NCBI GenBank assembly: GCA_011526095.1
Contig: WYBA01000046.1
Span: 1 to 48,681, forward strand
Source: Myxococcales bacterium
GTDB taxonomy: Bacteria; Myxococcota_A; Polyangia; Haliangiales; Haliangiaceae
Reading direction: 5' to 3'
Length of the DNA: 48,681 bases
The notes below the pieces were generated by a model, which was given only the letters and a program-made list of their open reading frames with translations, searched no databases and had not been told where the DNA came from. Shown here in pieces: positions 1-8,258 of this stretch (position 1 is the first letter of the stretch; the number at the start of each line of letters is the position of its first letter). Position numbers and translations under genes: made by a program.

Positions 1-797
1 CGCGCGGTAGTCCCCTTCGCCGCCCCTTTTACCGTGGCCCCCCCCCGGCCCCCCACCAGGGTTATCGCGTCCCCCCCGCCCCGGGGGGGGGGGGTGGTCC
101 CTGCGGCCCCGGGCGGGGGCGGCGCCGCGGGATCCGCCGGCGGCGGCGCGGTCGCCGCGTGGAGGCAGCCGCACAGCTCCGCCGCCGGGACCGGCCGCGC
201 GCACGGCGGCGCGGCGGGCGCGGGCAGCGGCGGGCGCGGCGCGAGCTTCGCGAGCCGGTCGGTGAACGTCGCGCGCGGGTCGAGCGCGACGGCGCGGGTG
301 TAGGCGTCGCGCGCGGCGTCGACGTCGCCGCGCAGCTCGGCGGCGCGGCCGAGGTGGTAGTGCGCGGTGGCCCGGCGGACGTCAGGGACGTCGGGGTGGT
401 CGATCACCTGCCGCGCCGCGGCCTCGGCGCGCGCGACGTCGCCGACGAGCACCGCCTGGAACGCCAGCTCCTCGAGCGCCGCGACGTCGCCGGCGGCGGC
501 GGCCTGCTCGAGCGCCGGGATCGACTCGTCCCAGGCGAGCTTGCCGGCGCGCGCGCGGGCGAACCGCAGGCGCTCCGCCGGATCGACCGCGGCCGAGGCG
601 CCCGCGTCGGCCGGCGTGCCGTCGTCCTCGGTCACCGCGGCGTCGCCGAGGACGACGCCGCCGTCGTCATCGGTCACCGCGGCGTCGCCGCGCGCCGCGG
701 GGTCCGCGCCGGGCTCCCCGCCGCCGCCGCACGCGGCGGCCAGCGCCAGCGCCAGCGCCAGCGCGGCGGGGGCGATCACGGCGGGCGGGCGGCTCAC
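1..797 (-). CDS. TPR-type lipoprotein, 3' end outside window
   Basis: The frame is open from a GTG to the left edge, so the C-terminus is missing. The N-terminus has a hydrophobic LALALALAAAC stretch that reads as a lipoprotein signal, with the lipidated Cys at about residue 23. An acidic linker follows, carrying two copies of GDAAVT(D/E)DDG. An alpha-helical TPR-like region comes next (residues about 85-180), including a YHLGRAAELRGDVDAARDAY repeat. A Pro-rich stretch follows, and the last 130 bases are dominated by C/G homopolymers, so the final 40 residues are unreliable. TATGAT lies 6 nt before the GTG and looks like a -10 box for a nearly leaderless transcript. An ATG 11 nt upstream is in another frame and stops at once. 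The role is unknown; envelope scaffolding is an inference. Confidence 0.62.
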   Translation of the reverse strand, partial: MSRPPAVIAPAALALALALAAACGGGGEPGADPAARGDAAVTDDDGGVVLGDAAVTEDDGTPADAGASAAVDPAERLRFARARAGKLAWDESIPALEQAAAAGDVAALEELAFQAVLVGDVARAEAAARQVIDHPDVPDVRRATAHYHLGRAAELRGDVDAARDAYTRAVALDPRATFTDRLAKLAPRPPLPAPAAPPCARPVPAAELCGCLHAATAPPPADPAAPPPPGAAGTTPPPRGGGDAITLVGGRGGATVKGAAKGTTA

Positions 798-835
798 CGG
801 CGCATCATAGCGACCACGGCGCGATCACGGCACCG

Positions 836-3133
836 TCACGGCGCCGGCGCGTGGTTCGCCGCGGTCGACCCGCCGGCGGCCATCGCGTCGGGCAGCCGCA
901 GCTCGGCCAGCATGTCCTGGAACCGGACCTTGGCGAGCATCAGCTTCTCCTCGGTGTCGACGATCTCGATCGTCGTCTTCTGCACGCGGTTGGAGATGTC
1001 CTTGAGCTTGGCGTCGAGGTGCTTGACCAGGTCGCCGCCGTGCTTGACCGCCTTGAGCGTGAGGATCTGCGCGGTCAGCTCGTCCATGCGGACGCGGTAC
1101 TCCGCGGCGCGCCGGCGCAGGCTGTCCATCTTCTCCTTGCCGTCGACCATCTCGCGGTGGACGCCGAGCAGCTCGCGCAGCTGCGCCTCGAGCTCGGGGC
1201 TGGACTCGGCGGTCTCGACGAACACCTTCATCATGTCGAGCGTCGCGTCGTGGTTGAGATCGAGCGTGCGGGTGAGCGGCGTCGCCTCGGAGATCTCGAC
1301 CATCGCGGTCTTGCCGGCCTCGACCGGGATCGCGAACAGGTGGGCGTCGGCGATCCGCTCGAACGTCTCTGGCGCGTCGAGCAGCGTCCAGCCCTTCCCG
1401 ACGGTGTGACGGATGTAGACCGTCGTGTCCTCGCGCAGCCGGCTGGTCACGGTGAGGCGCGTCTTCTTGATCTGCTGGACCTCGGCGGTGAGGATCCCGC
1501 GCTGCAGCGTGACGAGCTGCGACACGCGGTGCTCCTGCTCGTCGAGCCGCTCGACGACGATCTGGCGATCGAGCGCGAACGGGATGACGACGTTGGCGTG
1601 CGGCGGGATCGGCTCGGTCAGGCCCTCGCCGATCACGCGGCCGTCGCCGTAGACGACCACCGGGCCGGGCTCGAGCGTGTAGGCGGTCGGGTTCTTGATC
1701 CGCACCGCGAGGAACGCGAACCGGTCGTTGCCGCGCTCGCTCTCGGCGTCGTAGAGGTAGGCGACCTCGCCGGTCGCCTGCTCGCGCAGCATCGAGGCCA
1801 TCACGCTGGTGCCGGCGCCCACGGTCATCGGCTTCTCCGCCACGAAGTGGCTCTCGCCGACCGGCGGCGCGTCGTCGTCGACCGGCGTCGGGGCGCCCGC
1901 GGCCGCGACCTCGGCCTCCTCCGCGACGATCCGGGCGCCGGCGGCCTGGCCGGCGACGACGCCGCGGTTGACCACGCGCACCTGCGCCGGCGGCACGCCG
2001 TTGTCGATCAGCTGGTTGCGCACCATGTTGGCGCGGTCGAGCGAGCGCTGGTCGGCGTCGGGCTCGTTCGGATCGGCGTAGCCCTCGACGACGATGTTCT
2101 GGCCGGTGGCGCGCAGGTTGTCGGCGAGCTGGCGGACCTTGGCGTCGCCCTCGCCGGCGCGGGTGTCGCGCGGCGCGGGCGGCGGCTCCGCTGCCCGCGC
2201 CCCGCCGACGACGATCCGGTCGTCGGTGCGCGGCTCGGCCTTGGCCACGCGCTTGTCCTTGGCCTTGTGGCCCTTCTTGCGCTTGCCGCCCTTCTTCGAC
2301 GACCGCTCGGCGACCACGACCTCGGACTCCTCGTCGCCGTCGTACGACGCGCCGGCGGCCGTGCCATACGCGTCGCCGTAGTCGGCGGCCGGCGCCGGCT
2401 GCACCGCGGACGGGTCGACGTACTCGGGGTGGCCGACCGGGCGGCGGATCTCGGAGTCGTCGAGGTTGGCGACGACGTTGGCCGCGCCCTGCTCCTGCTG
2501 GGTGTAGCTCGACTGCGCGGTCGGCGGCGCGACGGCGAAGCTGTCCTGGCTCGCCAGCGTCTGGCGCGCGACCGTCTTGACCGACCACAGGTCGTAGCGG
2601 AACGACATCGCCGAGCTCGAGCCGACGCCGAGGATGACGTCGTTCCAGTCCTCGCCCGAGGTGTTGTCGACGATCGCCCAGCCCTCGATCATCACCGTGC
2701 CCTTCTGCTTGCCGTCGCCGACGACCAGCCGGTAGCTCGGCTTCCACGCCGGCGACTCGGTGACGTAGGTCAGCAGCACCTCGGCGTCCGCGGTGTCGAC
2801 CGACAGGCTCATCTCGACGTACTGGCCGTAGTCGCCCTGATCGCGCGGGAACGACACCGGCAGCGGCTCGCGGGTCTTGGCGTCGACCACGGTCAGCGAC
2901 TTGAGGAAGTCGTCGACGCGATCGCGCGGCACGACGACCGTGAGCCGCCCGCCCTTGACGAACGCGTGGCGCTCGTAGAACGCCACGCCGTTGCGGTAGA
3001 CGACGACGCGGCCGAGCGCGACGTCGTCGACGCGGATGTGCGACTTGAGCGAGCCGCCGCAGCCCCCGAGCGCGGACGCAGCGGAGAAGGTGGCGACGGT
3101 GGCGAACAGGATCCGGGCGAGTGCTCTCTTCAT
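836..3133 (-). CDS. DUF4139 lipoprotein with an inserted OmpA-like domain and C-terminal coiled coil
   Basis: The protein has 765 residues. The signal peptide ends in ALGGC, with lipidated Cys25. Residues about 33-190 and 430-620 look like the two halves of a DUF4139 (MuiA-like) beta-domain. Between them lie a Gln/Asp/Lys-rich linker and an OmpA-like segment (about 330-395, with GYAD and a following R/LDRANMV helix). In the OmpA family the equivalent Asp and Arg hold diaminopimelate of peptidoglycan. Residues 640-740 are a charged coiled coil. I chose the ATG because it gives a clean signal peptide and has GGAGGA 8 nt upstream; the frame extends further without coding character. The protein is probably exported, lipid-anchored and bound to the cell wall. 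The exact function is not known for the family. Confidence 0.82.
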   Translation of the reverse strand: MKRALARILFATVATFSAASALGGCGGSLKSHIRVDDVALGRVVVYRNGVAFYERHAFVKGGRLTVVVPRDRVDDFLKSLTVVDAKTREPLPVSFPRDQGDYGQYVEMSLSVDTADAEVLLTYVTESPAWKPSYRLVVGDGKQKGTVMIEGWAIVDNTSGEDWNDVILGVGSSSAMSFRYDLWSVKTVARQTLASQDSFAVAPPTAQSSYTQQEQGAANVVANLDDSEIRRPVGHPEYVDPSAVQPAPAADYGDAYGTAAGASYDGDEESEVVVAERSSKKGGKRKKGHKAKDKRVAKAEPRTDDRIVVGGARAAEPPPAPRDTRAGEGDAKVRQLADNLRATGQNIVVEGYADPNEPDADQRSLDRANMVRNQLIDNGVPPAQVRVVNRGVVAGQAAGARIVAEEAEVAAAGAPTPVDDDAPPVGESHFVAEKPMTVGAGTSVMASMLREQATGEVAYLYDAESERGNDRFAFLAVRIKNPTAYTLEPGPVVVYGDGRVIGEGLTEPIPPHANVVIPFALDRQIVVERLDEQEHRVSQLVTLQRGILTAEVQQIKKTRLTVTSRLREDTTVYIRHTVGKGWTLLDAPETFERIADAHLFAIPVEAGKTAMVEISEATPLTRTLDLNHDATLDMMKVFVETAESSPELEAQLRELLGVHREMVDGKEKMDSLRRRAAEYRVRMDELTAQILTLKAVKHGGDLVKHLDAKLKDISNRVQKTTIEIVDTEEKLMLAKVRFQDMLAELRLPDAMAAGGSTAANHAPAP

Positions 3134-3340
3134 GGCAACGAGTCCTCCGGACGGATCCCGGCCGGGGGCGGGTCCGGGCGGCCGCGCGAGCCCGGCCACA
3201 GGCCCGGCTGGCCGCCCCACCTCACCGGGCGGGTCCGTCGTGTTGCCGCCATACACGCGCGGCCCCGCTGTCCGGATCTACCGACCGCCAAAGAACCTGC
3301 AACCCGCCCGTGTACCGGGTGTCTCGACACGCTCCAGCGA

Positions 3341-4240
3341 CTATCCCTTCCTGCGTTCCTCCAGCTCTTCCAGGGTCTTGGGCCAGTTCTGCTTGAGCAG
3401 CCGGCTGAGGCTGCGGTCGGCGAGCAGGCGGCCCCCGGTCTGGCAGGTGACGCAGTAGTTGGCCTCGTTGTCGGCGTAGCGGATGCGCTGGACGGGCGCG
3501 CCGCACACCGGGCACGGCTGGCCGTACTTGCCGTGGACGGCCATCTCCGGGCGGAACGCGGTCACCTCGTCCGGGAACCCGTCGCCGACCTCGGCCGTCA
3601 GCCGGTCGATCCACGCGCGCAGCACGTCGCGCGCGACCGCGTGGAGGTGCGCGATCTCGGCGTCGTCGAGCTGCCGGGTCTGGCGGAACGGCGACATCCG
3701 GGCGCGGTGGAGGATCTCGTCCGAGTAGGCGTTGCCGACCCCGTCGATCACGGTCGGGTCGGTCAGCGCGCGCTTGATCGTGTGGTTCTCGGCGCGCAGC
3801 GCGGCCGCGACCTCCGCGGTGGTCGCGGTCATCAGGTCGACGCCGCCGCGCGCGAACGCGGCGAGCGCCTCGCGCCCGCGCACCACGTAGAGCGACGCGC
3901 GCTTCTTCGGGCTCGCCTCGGTGAACACCAGCGTGCCGTGGGCGAAGTCGAACGCGGCCAGGCCGATCTTGCCGGGCACCGGCGCGCCCGGCTTCTTCCA
4001 CCGCAGCCGCCCCGCGATCATCAGGTGGATCACGAGGTGGAGGTCGTCGTCGAGCGACAGGACCAGGCGCTTGCCGATCCGCGACGTCGCGACGACGCGC
4101 TTGCCGGCGGCCGCGGCGATCGGCGGGTCGACCGAGCGCAGCACGAACGGGCTGGCCAGGCGCACCCGGTCGAGCGTGTGGCCCACCGTCATCGCCGCCA
4201 GCCGCGCGACGTAGACCGTGATGTCGGGCAGCTCGGGCAC
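3341..4240 (-). CDS. Fpg/Nei family DNA glycosylase/AP lyase
   Basis: This is a base-excision repair enzyme of the formamidopyrimidine-DNA glycosylase family, which removes oxidised bases and cleaves the abasic site. It begins PELPD, giving the N-terminal Pro nucleophile and catalytic Glu3 after Met removal. Lys57 falls exactly at the position of the conserved MutM lysine (GKR). The helix-two-turn-helix region is visible (VIDGVGNAYSDEIL). The C-terminal zinc finger is complete, with Cys243, Cys246, Cys263 and Cys266. At 299 residues it is slightly longer than usual MutM, with a basic tail after the finger. The GTG start is fixed by the obligatory PE N-terminus. TATCAT lies 9 nt upstream. Whether the preferred substrate is 8-oxoguanine (MutM) or oxidised pyrimidines (Nei) cannot be told. 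Confidence 0.93.
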   Translation of the reverse strand: MPELPDITVYVARLAAMTVGHTLDRVRLASPFVLRSVDPPIAAAAGKRVVATSRIGKRLVLSLDDDLHLVIHLMIAGRLRWKKPGAPVPGKIGLAAFDFAHGTLVFTEASPKKRASLYVVRGREALAAFARGGVDLMTATTAEVAAALRAENHTIKRALTDPTVIDGVGNAYSDEILHRARMSPFRQTRQLDDAEIAHLHAVARDVLRAWIDRLTAEVGDGFPDEVTAFRPEMAVHGKYGQPCPVCGAPVQRIRYADNEANYCVTCQTGGRLLADRSLSRLLKQNWPKTLEELEERRKG

Positions 4241-4249
4241 GCGTCCGCG

Positions 4250-4255
4250 ATGATA
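4250..4255 (-). promoter_or_regulatory. candidate -10 box of the Fpg/Nei gene
   Basis: TATCAT sits 9 nt before the GTG start and there is no Shine-Dalgarno sequence. It suggests a leaderless or very short leader transcript. It is one of a recurring set in this window. Confidence 0.45.
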
Positions 4256-4279
4256 CCCGCGGCGCCGGCCCGGCGCCGG

Positions 4280-5494
4280 CTACGCGCCGGGCGGCGGCCG
4301 CCGGCTGCGGAACACCAGGACCTTGAGGTAGTCCGCCTGCGGGAACCCGACCGGGTGGTCGACCTCGGGCGTCAGCTCGCGCTCGAGCGCGAACCCCTTG
4401 CCGAGCGCGGTGCCGACGGTGTGGCGGAACGCGCCGCGCACGATCCGCGAGGTGCAGCAGCACGCGACGAGCAGGCCGCCGTCGGTGACGTGCCCCTTGG
4501 CCGCGCGGTACAGCTTGTCGTAGGCGGCGAGCACGCGCGGGACCTGGTCCATGCTCGACGTCATCGACGGCGGATCGACGATCACGACCTCGAACTTGTC
4601 GCCGCGGTCGAGCGTGGGGAGCCACTCGAAGATGTCCGCGCGCTGCCACCGGTGGGCGCCGGCGTCGGCGTGGTGCGCCGCGCCGAACGCGAGCGCGTCC
4701 TCGGACGCGTCGACGTGCAGCACCTCGCGCGCGCCGCCGGCGACGCACGCGCGGCCCAGGCCGCCGGTGTACGAGAACAGGTCGAGCACGCGCGCGCCGG
4801 CGAGGTCGCGGCCGGCCAGCTCGCGGCGCAGCCCGCGCAGGTCGAGGAACGTGCCGCTCTTCTGCCCCGCGACCGGGCTCGCCGCCAGCCGCAGCGGCCC
4901 CTCGCGGAACGCCACGACGTCGGGCAGCGCCGCCCCGCGCAGCAGGCGCACGCGCTCGCCCGCGCCGCGCCCGCGCCGCGGCGGCTTCTCGACGATCGTC
5001 GGCTTGCCGAGCGCGCGCGCGACCCGCGCCGCCGCCCACCGCCCGAGCGCGCGCGCGCCCGGGACGTAGGTCTGGACCACGACGACGTCGCCGAACACGT
5101 CGACCACGACGCCGGGCACGCCGTCGCTCTCGCCGTGGAGCGCGCGGATCGCGTCGGTCTCGGCGGCGAGCGGCTCGCGCCGCGCCAGCGCCGCGTCGAT
5201 CACCGCGCCGAGCGACGCCGCGTCGGGCCGCGCCGGCCCGCGCGCGACGATCCGGATCGCGACCGCGCCCTCGGCCTGGTAGATGCCGTGGCCGACGATC
5301 TGGTTGGCGCCGTCGTACAGCGCCAGCCACTGGCCGTCGGCGAGCGCGGTGGCGGCGCTCGACAGCTGGTCGCGGAACACCCACGGGTGGCCGCCCGCGA
5401 TCACCGCGAGCGCGTGCTTGTTGAGCTGGTAGCGCTGCGGCGTGCGCAGCGCCCGGGCGGGCCGGCGCGGGGCGCTCGGCGCGGCGGCGGTCAC
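4280..5494 (-). CDS. RlmI/RlmK-like SAM-dependent rRNA cytosine-C5 methyltransferase
   Basis: The protein has 404 residues. An N-terminal PUA-type region (about 20-90, HPWVFRDQL) precedes an EEHEE-like middle. The Rossmann methyltransferase domain carries LDLFSYTGGLG as the SAM loop (about 237-247), an acidic residue after VLHVD, and DPPS at 307-310. The catalytic-cysteine position is a Cys triplet (345-347). The order matches the RlmI family that methylates a cytosine of 23S rRNA. The GTG start overlaps the TGA of the upstream flavoenzyme gene (GTGA), so it is probably translationally coupled as the last gene of the ligD operon. The target base is inferred from the family only. Confidence 0.88.
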   Translation of the reverse strand: MTAAAPSAPRRPARALRTPQRYQLNKHALAVIAGGHPWVFRDQLSSAATALADGQWLALYDGANQIVGHGIYQAEGAVAIRIVARGPARPDAASLGAVIDAALARREPLAAETDAIRALHGESDGVPGVVVDVFGDVVVVQTYVPGARALGRWAAARVARALGKPTIVEKPPRRGRGAGERVRLLRGAALPDVVAFREGPLRLAASPVAGQKSGTFLDLRGLRRELAGRDLAGARVLDLFSYTGGLGRACVAGGAREVLHVDASEDALAFGAAHHADAGAHRWQRADIFEWLPTLDRGDKFEVVIVDPPSMTSSMDQVPRVLAAYDKLYRAAKGHVTDGGLLVACCCTSRIVRGAFRHTVGTALGKGFALERELTPEVDHPVGFPQADYLKVLVFRSRRPPPGA

Positions 5495-7527
5495 GACGCC
5501 ACCTGCGCGGTCGAGGCGACGCCGACGAGCTCGGCCGCGCGGTGGACGAACCCGGGATCGACGACGAGCGGGCGATCGAGCGCGACGAGGTCGCACCGCC
5601 CCGCGGCGATCAGCGCGTCGAGGTCGGCCGGCACCGCCGCCACGCCCTCGATCACGGTGGCGAGGCCGAGCTCGTTGCGCAGCCGGTCGGCGAGCTGCGC
5701 CGGTCCGACGCGCGTCGCCGGCGCCGCGGCCGCGGCCTCCCTGCACGCCGCGACCCACGCGAGATCGACGCCGCGCCCGCGCAGCGCCGCGGCCGCCGCG
5801 ACGGCCGCGTCGCGCGCCGCGACCGTGCCGTGATCGACGACGCGCACGCCGAACGGCCGGCCCGCCGGCCACGCGTCGCGCGCGCGCGCGACGACGTCGC
5901 CGAGCACCGCGAGATCGCCGGCGTCGAGCCAGCGCGCCAGCTCGCCCGCGCCGAGCTGCAGGGTCAGGGCGTCGAACCCGACGAACGCGGCCCGCCGCAC
6001 CGCCTCCGCCAGCTCGTCGCCGACCCGCGCGGCGTCGGTCGCCGCGCCAGCCGGCGCGAACGCGCCGAGCTGCGCGCCGATCCGCGCCTGGCCGTGGACG
6101 AAGTCGACGACGCGGCGCCACGCCACGGTCTGGTCGTCGGTCACGATCCCGGGCGTGCCGGCCGGCGCGCCCGCCGGGCCCGCGGCGATCGTCTCCGTCA
6201 TCACCAGGCCGACGCCGCCGGAGGCGCGCCCGCCGAGGAACACCAGGTGCGCGTCCCCGACGACGCCGTGCTCGGCCGCGCCCAGCGCCCACGGCGCGAG
6301 CGCGATCCGGTTGGCGAGCCGCAGCCCGCCGAGCTGCGCCGGGACGAACATCGGCGGCGGCGGCGACGACGCGGTGACCCCGGCGCGGCGCGCCAGCAGC
6401 TCCTCGACCGCCGCGGCCAGCGGCGGGTCGCGGCGCTGCACGCTGGCGTGGCTGACCCGCAGGCTGCGCGTCATCAGGCTGTAGGTGAACTGCGCGGGCG
6501 GCAGCTTCAGGTAGCGCTCCGTGCCCTCGAACCACTCCAGGCTCGCCTGCGCCGCGGCCTGCAGCGCCTCGACCTCCGGCCGCCGCCGGATCTCGTAGGC
6601 GGCGAGCGCGGACTCGACGTCGGGCTCGGCGACGAGCGCGTCGCGCAGCGCGATGCCGTCCTCCATCGCCAGCTTGGTGCCGGAGCCGATCGAGAAGTGC
6701 GCGGTGTGGACCGCGTCGCCGATCAGCACGATGTTCTTGTGGCACCACCGCGCGGTGCGCACCGTCGGGAAGTTGCGCCAGATCGAGCGGTTCTTGATCA
6801 GCTTGTGGCCGCCGAGCTCGGCGGCGAACACGTCGGACAGGATCGCGATCGTGCGGTCCTCGTCGGTGCCGCCGGCGACGTCGAGCCCGGCGCGGCGGTA
6901 CGTCTCGTCCGTGCACTCGACGATGAACGTCGAGCCGGTGTCCGAGTACGGGTAGGCGTGGACGCGGAACAGCCCCAGCGGCGTGTCCTTGAAGATGAAC
7001 GTGAACGCGCGGTACGGCACGGTCGTCCCGAGCCAGGCGAACCGGTTGGGCCGGACGTCGACGTCGGGGCGGAAGTGCTCGGCCAGCTCGGTCCGGATCC
7101 AGCTCGCGATGCCGTCGGCGGCGACGACGACGTCGGCGCCGCGCACCAGCTCGTCGTCGAGCCGCGTCACCGGCCGCTCGTAGTGGATCTCGACGCCGAG
7201 CTCGGCGGCGCGCGCCTGCAACAGCTGGAGCAGCTTGCGCCGCTCGATCCCGCAGAACCCGTGGCCGGTCGAGCGCAGCACCTCGCCGCCGACGTGGACC
7301 TCGATGTCGTCCCACCGCGCGAACGCCTGCGTGATCGCCGCGTGGCTCACCGGATCCGCCGCGGCGAGGTGGCCGAGCGTGGCGTCCGAGAACACGACGC
7401 CGAACCCGAACGTGTCGTCGGGGCGGTTGCGCTCGATCACCGTCACCTGATGCTTGTGCGACGACAGCTTCATCAGGATGCCGAGGTAGAGCCCCGCGGG
7501 GCCGCCGCCGATGCTGACGATCTTCAT
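5491..7527 (-). CDS. anthraniloyl/salicylyl-CoA hydroxylase-type flavoenzyme with degenerate OYE domain
   Basis: The protein has 678 residues. Residues 1-380 are a class A FAD monooxygenase with a GGGPAG dinucleotide-binding loop at 7-12, a GFGVVFSD segment and a LIGDAVHT FAD motif near 268-275. This matches the N-terminal half of 2-aminobenzoyl-CoA monooxygenase/reductase and salicylyl-CoA 5-hydroxylase. Residues 393-675 resemble an Old Yellow Enzyme barrel but lack whole loops, and the usual HxxH substrate motif reads Q524-L-G-A527. The usual QLAHAGRKG reads QLGAFAPAG. Hydroxylation of an aromatic CoA thioester is plausible; the reductase half is probably inactive. Overlaps of 4 bp on both sides tie it to DUF72 and the rRNA methyltransferase. 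No CoA ligase is adjacent. Confidence 0.85.
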   Translation of the reverse strand: MKIVSIGGGPAGLYLGILMKLSSHKHQVTVIERNRPDDTFGFGVVFSDATLGHLAAADPVSHAAITQAFARWDDIEVHVGGEVLRSTGHGFCGIERRKLLQLLQARAAELGVEIHYERPVTRLDDELVRGADVVVAADGIASWIRTELAEHFRPDVDVRPNRFAWLGTTVPYRAFTFIFKDTPLGLFRVHAYPYSDTGSTFIVECTDETYRRAGLDVAGGTDEDRTIAILSDVFAAELGGHKLIKNRSIWRNFPTVRTARWCHKNIVLIGDAVHTAHFSIGSGTKLAMEDGIALRDALVAEPDVESALAAYEIRRRPEVEALQAAAQASLEWFEGTERYLKLPPAQFTYSLMTRSLRVSHASVQRRDPPLAAAVEELLARRAGVTASSPPPPMFVPAQLGGLRLANRIALAPWALGAAEHGVVGDAHLVFLGGRASGGVGLVMTETIAAGPAGAPAGTPGIVTDDQTVAWRRVVDFVHGQARIGAQLGAFAPAGAATDAARVGDELAEAVRRAAFVGFDALTLQLGAGELARWLDAGDLAVLGDVVARARDAWPAGRPFGVRVVDHGTVAARDAAVAAAAALRGRGVDLAWVAACREAAAAAPATRVGPAQLADRLRNELGLATVIEGVAAVPADLDALIAAGRCDLVALDRPLVVDPGFVHRAAELVGVASTAQVAS

Positions 7528-8249
7528 GGTTGGGACCTGGGCGCAGACCCTACCAGCGCGGCCAGCTCCATGGCCATCTCCGCGCCGCGCGCCGTGTCCT
7601 CGTGCTTGAAGAACACGAACGCCCGATCGCCGCCGAGCGCGGTCAGCCGCGCCCACCACGCCGCCAGCTCGTCGGCAACATACTGCGCCTTTCGCAGCCG
7701 GACGTAGAGCCATGACGCGGTGCGCACGGCGCGCGCGGTGCCGTCGTCCTTGTCGGCGATGCACCGCGCGACGCCCGCGTCGGCGAGGATCGTGTCGATC
7801 TCCTCGTCGTCCCACGACGACGACGCCAGCTCCATCGCCACCTGCTGCGTCGGACTGACGCACGCGGCGAGGAACTCGCGCAGCAGCCCGGCGTCCTTCT
7901 TGAGGTAGGGCGGCGTCTGGATCAGCACCGGGCCGAGCTGGTCGCCGAGCGCCGCGGCCACCTTCCACAGGTAGGCCATACTTTCGTGGGCCTCGGGCGC
8001 GCGCAGCTTCGCCTTGTGGCTGATCCGCTGCGACGCCTTGAGCACGAACGTGAAGCCCGGGCCGGCCTGCGCCCGCCACTTCTCCAGCACCGCCGGCTTC
8101 GGCATCCGGTAGAAGGTGTTGTTGATCTCGACCGCGCGCAGCCGCGCCGCGTAGGCCGCGAGCATCTCGTCCTCGGGCAGGCCGTCGGCGTAGAAGCTGC
8201 CGCGCCACTGCGCGTACTGGTAGCCGCTGGTGCCGGTGAGGAGCTGCAC
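7524..8249 (-). CDS. DUF72 (YecE-like) TIM-barrel protein
   Basis: The protein has 241 residues with the hallmark GTSGYQYAQWRGSFY at the N-terminus, EINNTFYRMP, and a late FVFFKHEDTARG segment. All are typical of the DUF72/YecE family, whose biochemical function is unknown. The GTG start is 9 bp after the ligD stop, and its stop overlaps the ATG of the flavoenzyme (ATGA), which indicates one transcript. Length is normal for the family. Co-transcription with ligD hints at a DNA-damage or nucleic-acid link, but this is inference only. Confidence 0.9.
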   Translation of the reverse strand: MQLLTGTSGYQYAQWRGSFYADGLPEDEMLAAYAARLRAVEINNTFYRMPKPAVLEKWRAQAGPGFTFVLKASQRISHKAKLRAPEAHESMAYLWKVAAALGDQLGPVLIQTPPYLKKDAGLLREFLAACVSPTQQVAMELASSSWDDEEIDTILADAGVARCIADKDDGTARAVRTASWLYVRLRKAQYVADELAAWWARLTALGGDRAFVFFKHEDTARGAEMAMELAALVGSAPRSQP

Positions 8250-8258
8250 GCGGCCACT

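Noticed and set aside
851..5833. A 1660-residue open frame on the + strand
   Set aside because: It lies opposite clear genes (DUF4139, Fpg/Nei, RlmI-like), is Arg/Asp/Ala-rich without motifs, and arises from the codon bias of the true - strand genes.
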